From Chloroflexota bacterium (GTDB taxonomy: Bacteria; Chloroflexota; Anaerolineae; CG2-30-64-16): a DNA stretch of 52,536 bases. The notes under the pieces are model-generated. The model was not told the DNA's origin. It saw only the letters and a list, made by a program, of their open reading frames with translations, and ran no database searches. The stretch is taken from the NCBI GenBank assembly GCA_026389845.1, contig JAPLHB010000106.1, forward strand, positions 1 to 52,536, in the 5' to 3' direction. Of the stretch, positions 26,137 to 33,083 are shown piece by piece. Position 1 is the first letter of the stretch. Every line of letters begins with the position of its first letter. The translations under genes and the position numbers were made by a program.

Positions 26137-26166
26137 ATGCCAAAACACAGGGGCATTCTATGTTAA
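26137..26166 (+). other. Mini-ORF MPKHRGILC with strong ribosome binding site, overlapping the AlbA_2 gene start
   Basis: AGGAGG at 26125-26130 lies six bases before ATG CCA AAA CAC AGG GGC ATT CTA TGT TAA. The start of the next gene (26160) lies inside it in another frame. The strong ribosome site serves the mini-ORF rather than the gene, which suggests translational coupling. Twenty bases ending at the gene's ATG are identical to those ahead of the TetR gene at 17660. Confidence 0.5.
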
Positions 26167-27350
26167 GCGATGCTGAACTTCTGGGCATGATGGCCGATCT
26201 CGAATCGGACCGCGCCGAGCGTAAGTCATCCCTGAGCGATCGAGACAAAATCAGGCAGGCCATTTGCGCGTTTGCGAATGACCTGCCCGGCCATGATCGT
26301 CCTGGCGTCGTTTTCGTCGGTGTTCACGATAGTGGCACGTGCGCGCATCTGAGCATCACCGATGATCTGTTGTTGACGCTGGCAGACATGCGCTCCGATG
26401 GGAACATCCTACCATTCCCGATCATGACGGTGCAGAAACGAGAACTTCATGGTTGCGACGTGGCCGTGCTCGAAGTGCAACCATCTTACAATCCGCCGGT
26501 GCGGTACAACGGCAGAACATGGATTCGGGTTGGGCCGCGCCGCGCAACGGCGACAGCCGAAGAGGAACGGCGGCTATCTGAACGGCGGCGTTGGCGCGAT
26601 CTCCCCTACGATCAGCAGCCCATGCCGCCGGCTACGATCGCTGATTTGGATCTGGATCTGTTCCGCCGTGATTATCTACCCGCGGCAGTTGCACCGGAGG
26701 TGCTGGAAGAGAACCGCCGTGGTACAGAAGATCAACTCGCAGCTTTGCGTTTCTTAACCCCGGCCGGCCAACCCAACGTGGCTGCGCTCCTGGTCTTTGG
26801 TAAAGACCCCATTCGCTGGATTCCCGCAGCCTACATTCAGTTCTTGCGTCTGGATGGTATGGAGATCACCGACCCAATTCGCGATCAGAAAGAACTGAAC
26901 GGCCCACTAACCCAAGTCCTGCGCCAGTTAGATGAACTGTTGGGTCTAAATATCTCGACGTCCAGCGATGTGCAGAGCGGCTCGCTCGAAGTTAGATCGC
27001 CAGACTATCCACTAGTCGCTTTGCAGCAACTCAGCCGAAATGCTGTGCTGCATCGAAGTTATGAGTCTACCAATGCCCCGGTGCGCATCTACTGGTTCGA
27101 TGACCGCGTGGAAATCTACAATCCCGGCGGCCTCTACGGACAGGTAAATCAACAAAACTTCGGTAGGCCTGGCATCACCGACTACCGTAATCCACTCCTG
27201 GCTGAAGCGATGAAGGTGCTCGGCTACGTGCAGCGTTTTGGTATGGGCATCCCCCTGGCCCGAAAGCAGCTTGCCGGGAACGGGAACCCGCCCCCCGAGT
27301 TCCAATTTGAGGTCACCGGCGTGCTGGCAACTGTGCGGAGGCGACCATGA
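26160..27350 (+). CDS. AlbA_2 (Schlafen-type) domain protein with GHKL-like C-terminal region
   Basis: A 396-residue protein. Residues about 15-130 form an AlbA_2 domain (ERKSSLSDRDKIRQAICAFA, then GVVFVGVHDSG, then NGRTWIRVGPRRATATAEEE). The C-terminal half resembles the HATPase_c_4 region often fused to it (YPLVALQQLSRNAVLHRSYES, IYWFDDRVEIYNPGGL, RNPLLAEAMKVLGYVQRFGMGI). Proteins of this build are found as putative regulators and in defence islands; activity unknown. Base composition is visibly less GC-biased than the flanks, suggesting transfer. It overlaps the ParA-like gene by ATGA and follows hicBA, so the pair looks like a two-gene module. Confidence 0.85.
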   Translation: MLSDAELLGMMADLESDRAERKSSLSDRDKIRQAICAFANDLPGHDRPGVVFVGVHDSGTCAHLSITDDLLLTLADMRSDGNILPFPIMTVQKRELHGCDVAVLEVQPSYNPPVRYNGRTWIRVGPRRATATAEEERRLSERRRWRDLPYDQQPMPPATIADLDLDLFRRDYLPAAVAPEVLEENRRGTEDQLAALRFLTPAGQPNVAALLVFGKDPIRWIPAAYIQFLRLDGMEITDPIRDQKELNGPLTQVLRQLDELLGLNISTSSDVQSGSLEVRSPDYPLVALQQLSRNAVLHRSYESTNAPVRIYWFDDRVEIYNPGGLYGQVNQQNFGRPGITDYRNPLLAEAMKVLGYVQRFGMGIPLARKQLAGNGNPPPEFQFEVTGVLATVRRRP

Positions 27351-28336
27351 TAACGATCGCTTTCTTCAATAACAAGGCCGGCGTCGGTGCGACGTCTCTC
27401 GTTTATCATCTCGCCTGGATGTATGCCGACCTGGGCGTCAAAGTGGTTGCCGCCGACCTCGATCCCCAGGCGAATCTCACCTCCATGTTCCTGGAAGAGG
27501 ATCGGTTGGAAGCATTGTGGCCCGATGATGAACACCCCCTGAGTGTCTTGGGTGCTATCAGGCCAATCCTTAAGGGCACCGGCGATGTGGGTGCGCCGCA
27601 CGTCGAGCACATCGTTGACAATATCGGCCTGGTCGTTGGCGACTTGGGACTTTCGGCTTTTGAAGACAAATTGTCGGATGCCTGGCCGCGTTGCCTGGAT
27701 GGTGATGAATCGGCCTTTAGAATCATCTCGGCCTTCTATCGGCTTCTGTTGCAAGCTGCTCGTGCTAGAGAAGCCGACGTGGTCTTGCTCGATGTGGGAC
27801 CGAATCTCGGTGCGATCAATCGCGCCGCGCTCATCGCCGCCGAATATGTGGTCATCCCGCTCGCACCGGATCTTTTCTCCCTGCAAGGGCTGCGAAACCT
27901 GGGGCCGACACTACGTGGCTGGCGTTCAGCGTGGCAGGAACGTCTCACAAAGAATCCGGATCGTTTGCTGGAGTTGCCGCGGGGAAACATGCAACCAGCG
28001 GGCTACATCATCCTACAACATGCCTTGCGTCTGGATCGTCCTGTTAGAGCTTACGGCCGTTGGATGGAGCGTATTCCGTTGGTGTATCGTCAGGCAGTCC
28101 TTGGGGAGAGTGTGCCGGACATGCCTGGGGCGACCGGCGACCCACATTCCCTGGCTACGCTTAAGCATTATCGTAGCCTGATGCCCTTGGCGATGGATGC
28201 GCGCAAGCCGATGTTCTTTCTGAAACCGGCCGATGGCGCGATCGGCGCCCATATGACTGCTGTGCATGACTGCTATCTGGACTTCAGAGGGCTTGCCGTT
28301 GGGATTGCCCGGCGTTGCGGCATCAGTTTGGCGTAG
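27347..28336 (+). CDS. ParA/MinD-type ATPase homologue with altered P-loop
   Basis: A 329-residue SIMIBI-class protein. The start reads MITIAFFNNKAGVGATSLVY: the deviant Walker A signature Lys (Lys10) is present, but the P-loop Lys that contacts ATP phosphate (normally GKT) is Ala15. Walker A' is VVAADLDPQANLTSM and Walker B is VVLLDVGPNLGAINRA. The central YVVIPLAPDLFSLQGLRNLG is typical of the ParA family. Without the second Lys, ATP hydrolysis is doubtful, although binding could remain. It is translationally coupled (ATGA) to the AlbA_2-domain gene. There is no parB or parS nearby, so plasmid-type partition is unlikely. Confidence 0.88.
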   Translation: MITIAFFNNKAGVGATSLVYHLAWMYADLGVKVVAADLDPQANLTSMFLEEDRLEALWPDDEHPLSVLGAIRPILKGTGDVGAPHVEHIVDNIGLVVGDLGLSAFEDKLSDAWPRCLDGDESAFRIISAFYRLLLQAARAREADVVLLDVGPNLGAINRAALIAAEYVVIPLAPDLFSLQGLRNLGPTLRGWRSAWQERLTKNPDRLLELPRGNMQPAGYIILQHALRLDRPVRAYGRWMERIPLVYRQAVLGESVPDMPGATGDPHSLATLKHYRSLMPLAMDARKPMFFLKPADGAIGAHMTAVHDCYLDFRGLAVGIARRCGISLA

Positions 28337-28339
28337 CCC

Positions 28340-29563
28340 ATGTTGATCGGCATTGACGCCAGCCGGGCTATGACCGCTCGCCGCACCGGCACCGAGACCT
28401 ACTCGCTGAACCTGATCCGAGCGCTGATCGGGCTGGGAACGGAGCATCGGTTTCGGTTGTATACGAATGGCGCGGCGCACGTGCCAGGCATCTCCGAGAT
28501 GCCTGGCACGTCAATTCGCCCGATCCCCTTCCCGCGGCTCTGGACGCACGTCCGCCTGAGCGCCGAGATGATGACCCGGCCGCCCGACGTGCTCTTCGTG
28601 CCGGCGCACGTGCTGCCGTTGTTCCACGGCCGGCGCAGCGTCGTCACCGTGCATGACCTGGGCTATTTGTCCTTCCCCGCGGCGCATCGGACGACCGACC
28701 GGCTCTACCTGGACTGGTCCACCCGTTGGAACGCGCAGCAGGCGACCGCGATCCTGGCCGATTCGGCGGCGACGAAGGCCGACCTGGTGCGGGCCTATGG
28801 CGCGGACCCGGCCAAGGTCCACGTGGTTTACCTGGGGCGGGACGAGGCGCTGGCCCCGGTGGCTGATCCTGTCGCGCTGGCGGAAGTGCGGGAACGTTAC
28901 GGCATCGCGGGGCGTTACCTGCTTTACGTCGGCACGTTGCAGCCGCGCAAGAACCTGGGGCGAATCATCGAGGCGTTTGCTCGGTTGATAGGCGCCCCCC
29001 CCGCCCCCCAACATTGGGGGGAGTCCCTCCCCCAGGATTGGGGGTCGGGGGGCCTCCAGGATTGGGGGGCGGGGGGCCTCCAGAATTGGGGGGCGGGGGG
29101 CCTCCAGCTCGTCCTGGCCGGCAAGAAAGGCTGGCTCTACGATGACTTATTCGTCCAGGTTGACCGGTTGGGGCTGGCCGGTCGAGTGCTTTTCCCCGGC
29201 TATGTGGCCGACGAGCATCTGCCCGCACTGCTGAGCGGCGCGACGGCCTTTGTGTTCCCATCCCTCTACGAAGGCTTCGGCATCCCAGTGCTCGAAGCGG
29301 GAGCGTGTGGCGTGCCCGTCATCACCAGCAACACTTCATCCCTGCCGGAGGTCGCCGGCGATGCGGCCCTGCTCGTGGACCCGCACGACGTAGACGCCAT
29401 CGCCGCGGCCATGCACCGGCTCGTCACCGACGACGCGCTCCGCGCCGAACTGGCCCGCCGCGGGCAGGAGAACGTCAAACGCTTCTCGTGGGAAAAGTGT
29501 GCGCGGGAGACGTTGGCGGTGTTGGAGGACGTGGGGAGACAAAGTGACAAGGTGACAAGGTAG
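28340..29563 (+). CDS. Family 4 glycosyltransferase carrying several repeat insertions
   Basis: A GT-B glycosyltransferase for cell-surface polysaccharide. N-terminal MLIGIDASRAMTARRTGTETY SLNL and HDLGYLSFP; C-terminal GTLQPRKNLGRIIEAF, VLFPGYVADEHLPALLSGA, FPSLYEGFGIPVLEAGACGVPV with the EGFGxxxxEA donor-binding motif. Two insertions are read in frame. A 33-bp perfect palindrome at 28479-28511 gives HVPGISEMPGTS. A GC-rich element with three 24-bp tandem units at 28993-29107 gives DWGSGGLQ, DWGAGGLQ, NWGAGGLQ and separates the PRKNLGRIIEAFARL helix from LVLAGKKGWLYD. They may form a surface loop or harm the enzyme. First gene of the polysaccharide cluster. Confidence 0.9.
   Translation: MLIGIDASRAMTARRTGTETYSLNLIRALIGLGTEHRFRLYTNGAAHVPGISEMPGTSIRPIPFPRLWTHVRLSAEMMTRPPDVLFVPAHVLPLFHGRRSVVTVHDLGYLSFPAAHRTTDRLYLDWSTRWNAQQATAILADSAATKADLVRAYGADPAKVHVVYLGRDEALAPVADPVALAEVRERYGIAGRYLLYVGTLQPRKNLGRIIEAFARLIGAPPAPQHWGESLPQDWGSGGLQDWGAGGLQNWGAGGLQLVLAGKKGWLYDDLFVQVDRLGLAGRVLFPGYVADEHLPALLSGATAFVFPSLYEGFGIPVLEAGACGVPVITSNTSSLPEVAGDAALLVDPHDVDAIAAAMHRLVTDDALRAELARRGQENVKRFSWEKCARETLAVLEDVGRQSDKVTR
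28479..28511. repeat. 33-bp perfect palindrome in the GT4 gene (family J)
   Basis: ACGTGCCAGGCATCTC and its exact complement flank a single C. Same length and core as the palindrome at 20145-20177. Confidence 0.85.
28993..29107. repeat. GC-rich fold-back element plus three 24-bp tandem units in the GT4 gene (family I)
   Basis: About 60 bases (CCCCCCAACATTGGGGGGAG, then TCCCTCCCCCAGGATTGGGG) match, as reverse complement, the element at 32550-32608 in murJ. It is followed by three tandem 24-bp units starting at 29036, 29060 and 29084 that share GGGGGGCCTCCAG. Confidence 0.9.
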
Positions 29564-29570
29564 CCTGGCG

Positions 29571-30335
29571 ATGGAACGCAATCCGCAATCCGCAATCCGC
29601 AATCCGCCATCCGCCATCTGCATCCTCGGCATCCGCGTCGATGCGCTCACCTATGCCGAGCTGCTCGATCGGATCGCCGCGTTTATCGCCTCGGCCGGAC
29701 CGCACCAGATCGCCACGCTGAATCCAGAATTCGTGATGGAGGCTCAGCGCAACGCGGCGTTCCGGGCGGTGTTGGAGCAGGCGGATCTCTGCATGGCCGA
29801 CGGCGTGGGGCTGTTGTGGGCCGCGCGACGGCAAGGGGTGACGCTGCCCGAACGGGTGACAGGCTCCGACGCGCTGCCGTTGATCGCAGAGCGAGCTGCG
29901 CGGGACGGCTGGCGGCTCTACCTGCTGGGCGCCGCGCCGGGCGTGGCTGAGCAGACCGCACAGCTTCTCCAGGCGCGCTATCCGGGCGTGCAGATCGTGG
30001 GGACCTATGCCGGTTCGCCGGCTGATGCGGAAGCGCCGGAGATCATCGCCCGCGTCCGCGCGGCCCGGCCCGACGTGCTTTTCGTGGCCTACGGCGCGCC
30101 CAGCCAAGACCTGTGGATCGCCCGCCACCGCGACGCATTGGGTGTGCCAGCCATGCTGGGCGTCGGCGGTGCGTACGATCACCTCACCGGCGTCCGCAAG
30201 CGCGCACCGGCCTCCGTGCAACGGCTCAACCTGGAGTGGCTCTACCGCCTCGTCACTCAGCCGTGGCGCTGGCGGCGGCAGTTGGCGTTGCCGCGGTTTG
30301 CATGGGCGGTGTATCGTGACACGGTGCAGGGGTGA
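29571..30335 (+). CDS. WecG/TagA/CpsF-family glycosyltransferase
   Basis: A 254-residue GT26 enzyme that adds a sugar (ManNAc or ManNAcA-type in known members) to a lipid-linked precursor in surface polymer synthesis. Signatures are LNPEFVMEAQRN, ADLCMADGVGLLWAARRQG, YLLGAAPGVAEQTAQLLQARYPG and VAYGAPSQDLWIARHRD. The first 18 residues ([17 protein letters not shown]) are encoded by the CCGCAAT heptamer repeat, and homology starts at ILGIRVDALTYAE. The real start may therefore have been replaced by repeat DNA. It follows the GT4 gene by seven bases. Confidence 0.92.
   Translation: MERNPQSAIRNPPSAICILGIRVDALTYAELLDRIAAFIASAGPHQIATLNPEFVMEAQRNAAFRAVLEQADLCMADGVGLLWAARRQGVTLPERVTGSDALPLIAERAARDGWRLYLLGAAPGVAEQTAQLLQARYPGVQIVGTYAGSPADAEAPEIIARVRAARPDVLFVAYGAPSQDLWIARHRDALGVPAMLGVGGAYDHLTGVRKRAPASVQRLNLEWLYRLVTQPWRWRRQLALPRFAWAVYRDTVQG
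29577..29622. repeat. CCGCAAT heptamer repeat at the start of the wecG-like gene (family D)
   Basis: About six consecutive seven-base units (CCGCAAT/CCGCCAT) directly after the start codon, translated as NPQSAIR-type peptide. Confidence 0.9.
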
Positions 30336-30402
30336 CATGGTGACACGGCGACACGGTGAATCACCCAGTCACCTTGTCACCTTGTCACCTTGTCAGGGCA
30401 AG
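30316..30402. repeat. GTGACAAG/GTGACACG octamer repeat, fold-back, intergenic (family H)
   Basis: Eight-base units GGTGACAC / GGTGACAT on the left and CACCTTGT on the right form an imperfect palindrome between the wecG-like gene and the nucleotidyltransferase. A short piece of the same octamer is at 29543-29563, at the very end of the GT4 gene. Read as protein the unit contains a stop codon (AGG TGA). Confidence 0.8.
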
Positions 30403-30411
30403 GGGTGATAT

Positions 30412-30903
30412 TTGGGACAACTCCTTACACTCGCCGCCGCGCTGGCCTGGCGTGATGCGGAACGAGACGCGGGGCGGCTGGTCGTGCTGACCAACGGCCA
30501 TTTCGACCTGCTGCACGTGGGGCACGTGCGCTATTTGCAGGCTGCGCGAGCGTTGGGCGATGCGCTGATCGTCGGGTTGAACAGCGACGCCTCGACCGCG
30601 GCGCGCAAGCCCGGCCGGCCGATCGTGCCGCAGGAGGAGCGCGCCGAGTTGCTGGCCGCGCTGGGCTGCGTGGACGTCGTCGTCATCTTCGATGCCCCGA
30701 CCGCCGAAGCATTGGTCGAGGCCCTCCGCCCCGACATCTACGCCAAAGGCGGCGACTGGAATCGGCCCGGCGGCCCGCGCCCGCCCGAAGCTGCCGTGGT
30801 CGAGCGCCACGGCGGCCGCGTCGCCTACCTGCCCTACCTGCCCGACCGTTCGACCACGCGGCTCATTGAACGGATTCAACGATTGCGGATTGCAGATTAT
30901 TGA
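30412..30903 (+). CDS. Heptose-1-phosphate adenylyltransferase-like nucleotidyltransferase (RfaE domain II / HldE C-terminal type)
   Basis: A 163-residue cytidylyltransferase-fold enzyme. The HxGH motif is in TNGHFDLLHVGHVRYLQ, followed by DALIVGLNSDASTAARKPGRP and DIYAKGGDWN, all typical of the stand-alone second domain of HldE/RfaE, which transfers AMP to a heptose-1-phosphate. The start is a TTG at 30412 with AAGGGGTG upstream. The last residues (LRIADY and the TGA) are heptamer repeat, so the native C-terminus is changed. Fits the surface-polysaccharide cluster. Confidence 0.88.
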   Translation: MGQLLTLAAALAWRDAERDAGRLVVLTNGHFDLLHVGHVRYLQAARALGDALIVGLNSDASTAARKPGRPIVPQEERAELLAALGCVDVVVIFDAPTAEALVEALRPDIYAKGGDWNRPGGPRPPEAAVVERHGGRVAYLPYLPDRSTTRLIERIQRLRIADY

Positions 30904-30914
30904 TGGCGGATTGG
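30881..30914. repeat. ATTGCGG/ATTGCAG heptamers forming the 3' end of the nucleotidyltransferase gene (family D)
   Basis: GATTGCGGATTGCAGATTAT followed by TGATGGCGGATTGG. The gene's stop codon lies inside it. Confidence 0.8.
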
Positions 30915-30937
30915 TTTTCCAGAGCCTTGGATCCCAA

Positions 30938-32617
30938 ATGAATCACTCTCCAGCATCAGACTCCAAATCCGAAATCCCAAATCCGAAATCCGAAATGGGC
31001 CTGGCCCGCTCCGCCGGCATCCTCGGCCTGGGCAATGTCGCGAGCCGCGTCATCGGGTTGGGCCGCGACACCATCACCTCATACTTCTTCGGCTCCACCG
31101 GCGCGCTGAGCGCGTTCATCATCGCCAGCAATGTCCCCACGATGATTTACGACCTGCTGGTGGGCGGGATGTTGAGCGCTGCGCTGGTGCCGGTCTTCAG
31201 TGCGTACACCGCGCAGGAACGCCGCGCCGAGTTGGCACGCATCGCCAGCACCGTGCTGACCTTGATCGCGTGCGTGATGGGCCTGGCTGTGCTGCTCCTC
31301 GAAGTCTTCGCGGTTCCGATCGCCAGCTTGCTGGGCGATTTCGAGGATCCGGCGCTACAGCGGGTACTGGCCGACTGCCTCCGGCTGATTGCGCCGGCGC
31401 TGTTGCTCTTCGGCCTGTCGGGTGCGGTGACGGGGCTGCTCTATGCGCTCAAACGATTCAGTTACACCGCGCTGAGCGGCGCGGTCTTCAACCTGGGTAT
31501 CGTCATCGCCGCGCCGCTACTGGCGCGGCGCATCGGCGTCTACGCGTTGCCGCTGGGCATCGTCGCCGGCAGCCTGATGCAACTGGCCGTGATGGCCCCC
31601 GGCCTGCGGGATTTGCGCCTGCGGCCGGCGATCGCGTGGAATCACCCGGCCGTGCGCCGCATTCTCCGCCTCTATGTGCCCATCGCCCTGGGGCTGATCG
31701 TCACGCAGTTCCAGCTTGTGATTGATCGGCGGTGGGCGTCAGCGGCGGGGGAGCAGAGCGTGAGCTGGATGCGCTATGCCACCACGCTGATCCAACTGCC
31801 CCTGGGACTGGTGCCCACCGCGGTCTCGCTGGCCGCGCTTCCCAGCCTGTCGCAGCACGCGGCCGCGGGGGATTGGGATGGCTTCCGCGGCATCTTCGCC
31901 CGCGGCTTGCGCCTGGTGCTGGTGCTGCTGATCCCCGCGACCGTGGGGCTGTGGGCGCTGGCCGAGCCGGTGATCCGCCTGCTCTTCGAGCACGGCGTCT
32001 TCACGGCCGCGGATACCGCCATGACCGCCACCGCGCTCCGGTTCTACCTGATCGGCCTGATGTTTGCCGGCGTGGATTTTCTGCTCAACTACACCTTCTA
32101 CGCCCGGCAGGATACGCGCACCCCGGCCACGGTCGGCGTGATTGCGGTCGGCTTCTATTTCGTCGCGGCGCTGACCCTCAAGGGGCCGCTTGGCTTCCTG
32201 GGGCTGGTGCTGGCCGATTCGGTGAAGCAGGCCGGCCACGCGGTGATGATGACCGCCCTCCTGCTGGGCAGCCTGGGCCGGCTGCGTGGGCAGCGCATCC
32301 TGGCAACGGGATCGCGCGCTATCGTGGCGGCCCTGGCGATGGGGCTGGTCGTGTGGCAGTTGGCGGGCTGGCTCGCTGGTCGCGCGCCGGCCGGTTTCCT
32401 GGGGGAAGCGACTGTAGTCGTCGTAGCCGCGGCCTTCGGCGGGGCGTTCTACATCCTGGCGCTGCGGTTCCTGGGGGTCGGTGAAGCCAGCGACCTGTTG
32501 CATGCTCTCACGGCGCGGCTGGGCCGGCTGCGGCCGACGCGGCTGGCGCTCCCCCCGCCCCCCAATCCTGGGGGAGGGACTCCCCCCAATGTTGGGGGGC
32601 GGGGGGGCCTGCCGTAA
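30938..32617 (+). CDS. murJ: Lipid II flippase MurJ (MviN)
   Basis: A MOP-superfamily membrane protein with about 13-14 helices that flips lipid-linked peptidoglycan precursors or related polymers. Typical parts are GLGNVASRVIGLGRDTITSYFFGSTGALSAFIIA, LVGGMLSAALVPVFSAY, ATTLIQLPLGLVPTAVSLAALPSLSQHAA and RLLFEHGVFTAADT. The start at 30938 gives 19 residues (NHSPASDSKSEIPNPKSE) made from a CCGAAAT heptamer repeat. Met at 30995 (MGLARSAGILG) is where homology begins and may be the working start. The C-terminal 22 residues (PPPPNPGGGTPPNVGG) come from the GC-rich element shared with the GT4 gene. Last gene of the surface cluster. Confidence 0.92.
   Translation: MNHSPASDSKSEIPNPKSEMGLARSAGILGLGNVASRVIGLGRDTITSYFFGSTGALSAFIIASNVPTMIYDLLVGGMLSAALVPVFSAYTAQERRAELARIASTVLTLIACVMGLAVLLLEVFAVPIASLLGDFEDPALQRVLADCLRLIAPALLLFGLSGAVTGLLYALKRFSYTALSGAVFNLGIVIAAPLLARRIGVYALPLGIVAGSLMQLAVMAPGLRDLRLRPAIAWNHPAVRRILRLYVPIALGLIVTQFQLVIDRRWASAAGEQSVSWMRYATTLIQLPLGLVPTAVSLAALPSLSQHAAAGDWDGFRGIFARGLRLVLVLLIPATVGLWALAEPVIRLLFEHGVFTAADTAMTATALRFYLIGLMFAGVDFLLNYTFYARQDTRTPATVGVIAVGFYFVAALTLKGPLGFLGLVLADSVKQAGHAVMMTALLLGSLGRLRGQRILATGSRAIVAALAMGLVVWQLAGWLAGRAPAGFLGEATVVVVAAAFGGAFYILALRFLGVGEASDLLHALTARLGRLRPTRLALPPPPNPGGGTPPNVGGRGGLP
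30960..30996. repeat. CCGAAAT heptamer repeat at the murJ 5' end
   Basis: Five seven-base units (CCAAATC/CGAAATC) read in frame as KSEIPNPKSE. Confidence 0.8.
32550..32608. repeat. GC-rich fold-back element at the murJ 3' end (family I)
   Basis: CCCCCCGCCCCCCAATCCTG, GGGGAGGGACTCCCCCCAAT and GTTGGGGGGCGGGGG. It is the reverse complement of the element at 28993-29053 and codes for the last residues of MurJ. Confidence 0.9.
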
Positions 32618-32657
32618 GGGCTTGTCAGGACATAGGTGTAAATGCGGTGGGCGGCAA

Positions 32658-32686
32658 TTGACGCCCGGCGGCGGTTGCGGTATAAT
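32658..32686 (+). promoter_or_regulatory. Promoter for the small membrane protein at 32727
   Basis: TTGACG (32658-32663), 17-base spacer and TATAAT (32681-32686), about 40 bases upstream of the start codon. Confidence 0.75.
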
Positions 32687-32726
32687 CCGGTCACATCGAA
32701 ATCATCCCGAGGAGAAGCGTTTTTAC

Positions 32727-32993
32727 ATGGCTAAGAAGAAGGTAGCGGCCCGACGGGTGCCGCGCAGTGCGACGCCGCGCATGTTCAGCGATGGCAAACC
32801 TACTCAAGCTGCGCAGCCGACGGCTGCGGCCCGCGCAAACGGCGTGACGTCGCGAACGGCTGGCAGCGCAGGCCGCGCGCCGGTGGCGCTGGCCCAGGAA
32901 TATCGCTACGTCACCGGCGATCTGCGTCGGCTGGGTTTGTTGGCGGTGGGGATTTTCGCCGTGTTAATCGTGCTGGGAGTGGTTGTCCGCTAA
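32727..32993 (+). CDS. Small basic single-pass membrane protein, 88 aa
   Basis: Starts MAKKKVAARRVPRSATPRMF with GAGGAG upstream and an almost perfect promoter at 32658-32686. Residues 1-60 are basic and low in complexity, and RYVTGDLRRLGLLAVGIFAV LIVLGVVVR at the end is one membrane helix. The layout (basic cytoplasmic tail, C-terminal anchor) resembles small SecE-like or DUF-type membrane proteins, but I do not recognise a family. Good start signals and own promoter make it a real gene. Confidence 0.75.
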   Translation: MAKKKVAARRVPRSATPRMFSDGKPTQAAQPTAAARANGVTSRTAGSAGRAPVALAQEYRYVTGDLRRLGLLAVGIFAVLIVLGVVVR

Positions 32994-33014
32994 TCGGGCA
33001 CGGCAGGCAGGCCT

Positions 33015-33083
33015 ACGGACGAAGGACGGAAGACGAAGGACGGAGGGCAGGAGTGCGTCGTTCGTCATTCGTCCTTCGTCGCG
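33015..33083. repeat. GACGAAG/GACGGAG heptamer repeat, fold-back (family E)
   Basis: GGACGAAGGACGGAAGACGA on the left and CGTCGTTCGTCATTCGTCCT on the right. The stop codon and last residues of the membrane protein at 33065 lie in its right part. Confidence 0.8.

Noticed and set aside
27347..28336. Plasmid-type parA partition gene
   Set aside because: No parB, no parS-like repeats and no replication gene nearby; the P-loop Lys is missing.
29577..29622. CRISPR or variable-number locus made of short direct repeats
   Set aside because: The units are contiguous seven-mers without spacers. They fit tandem heptamers, not CRISPR.
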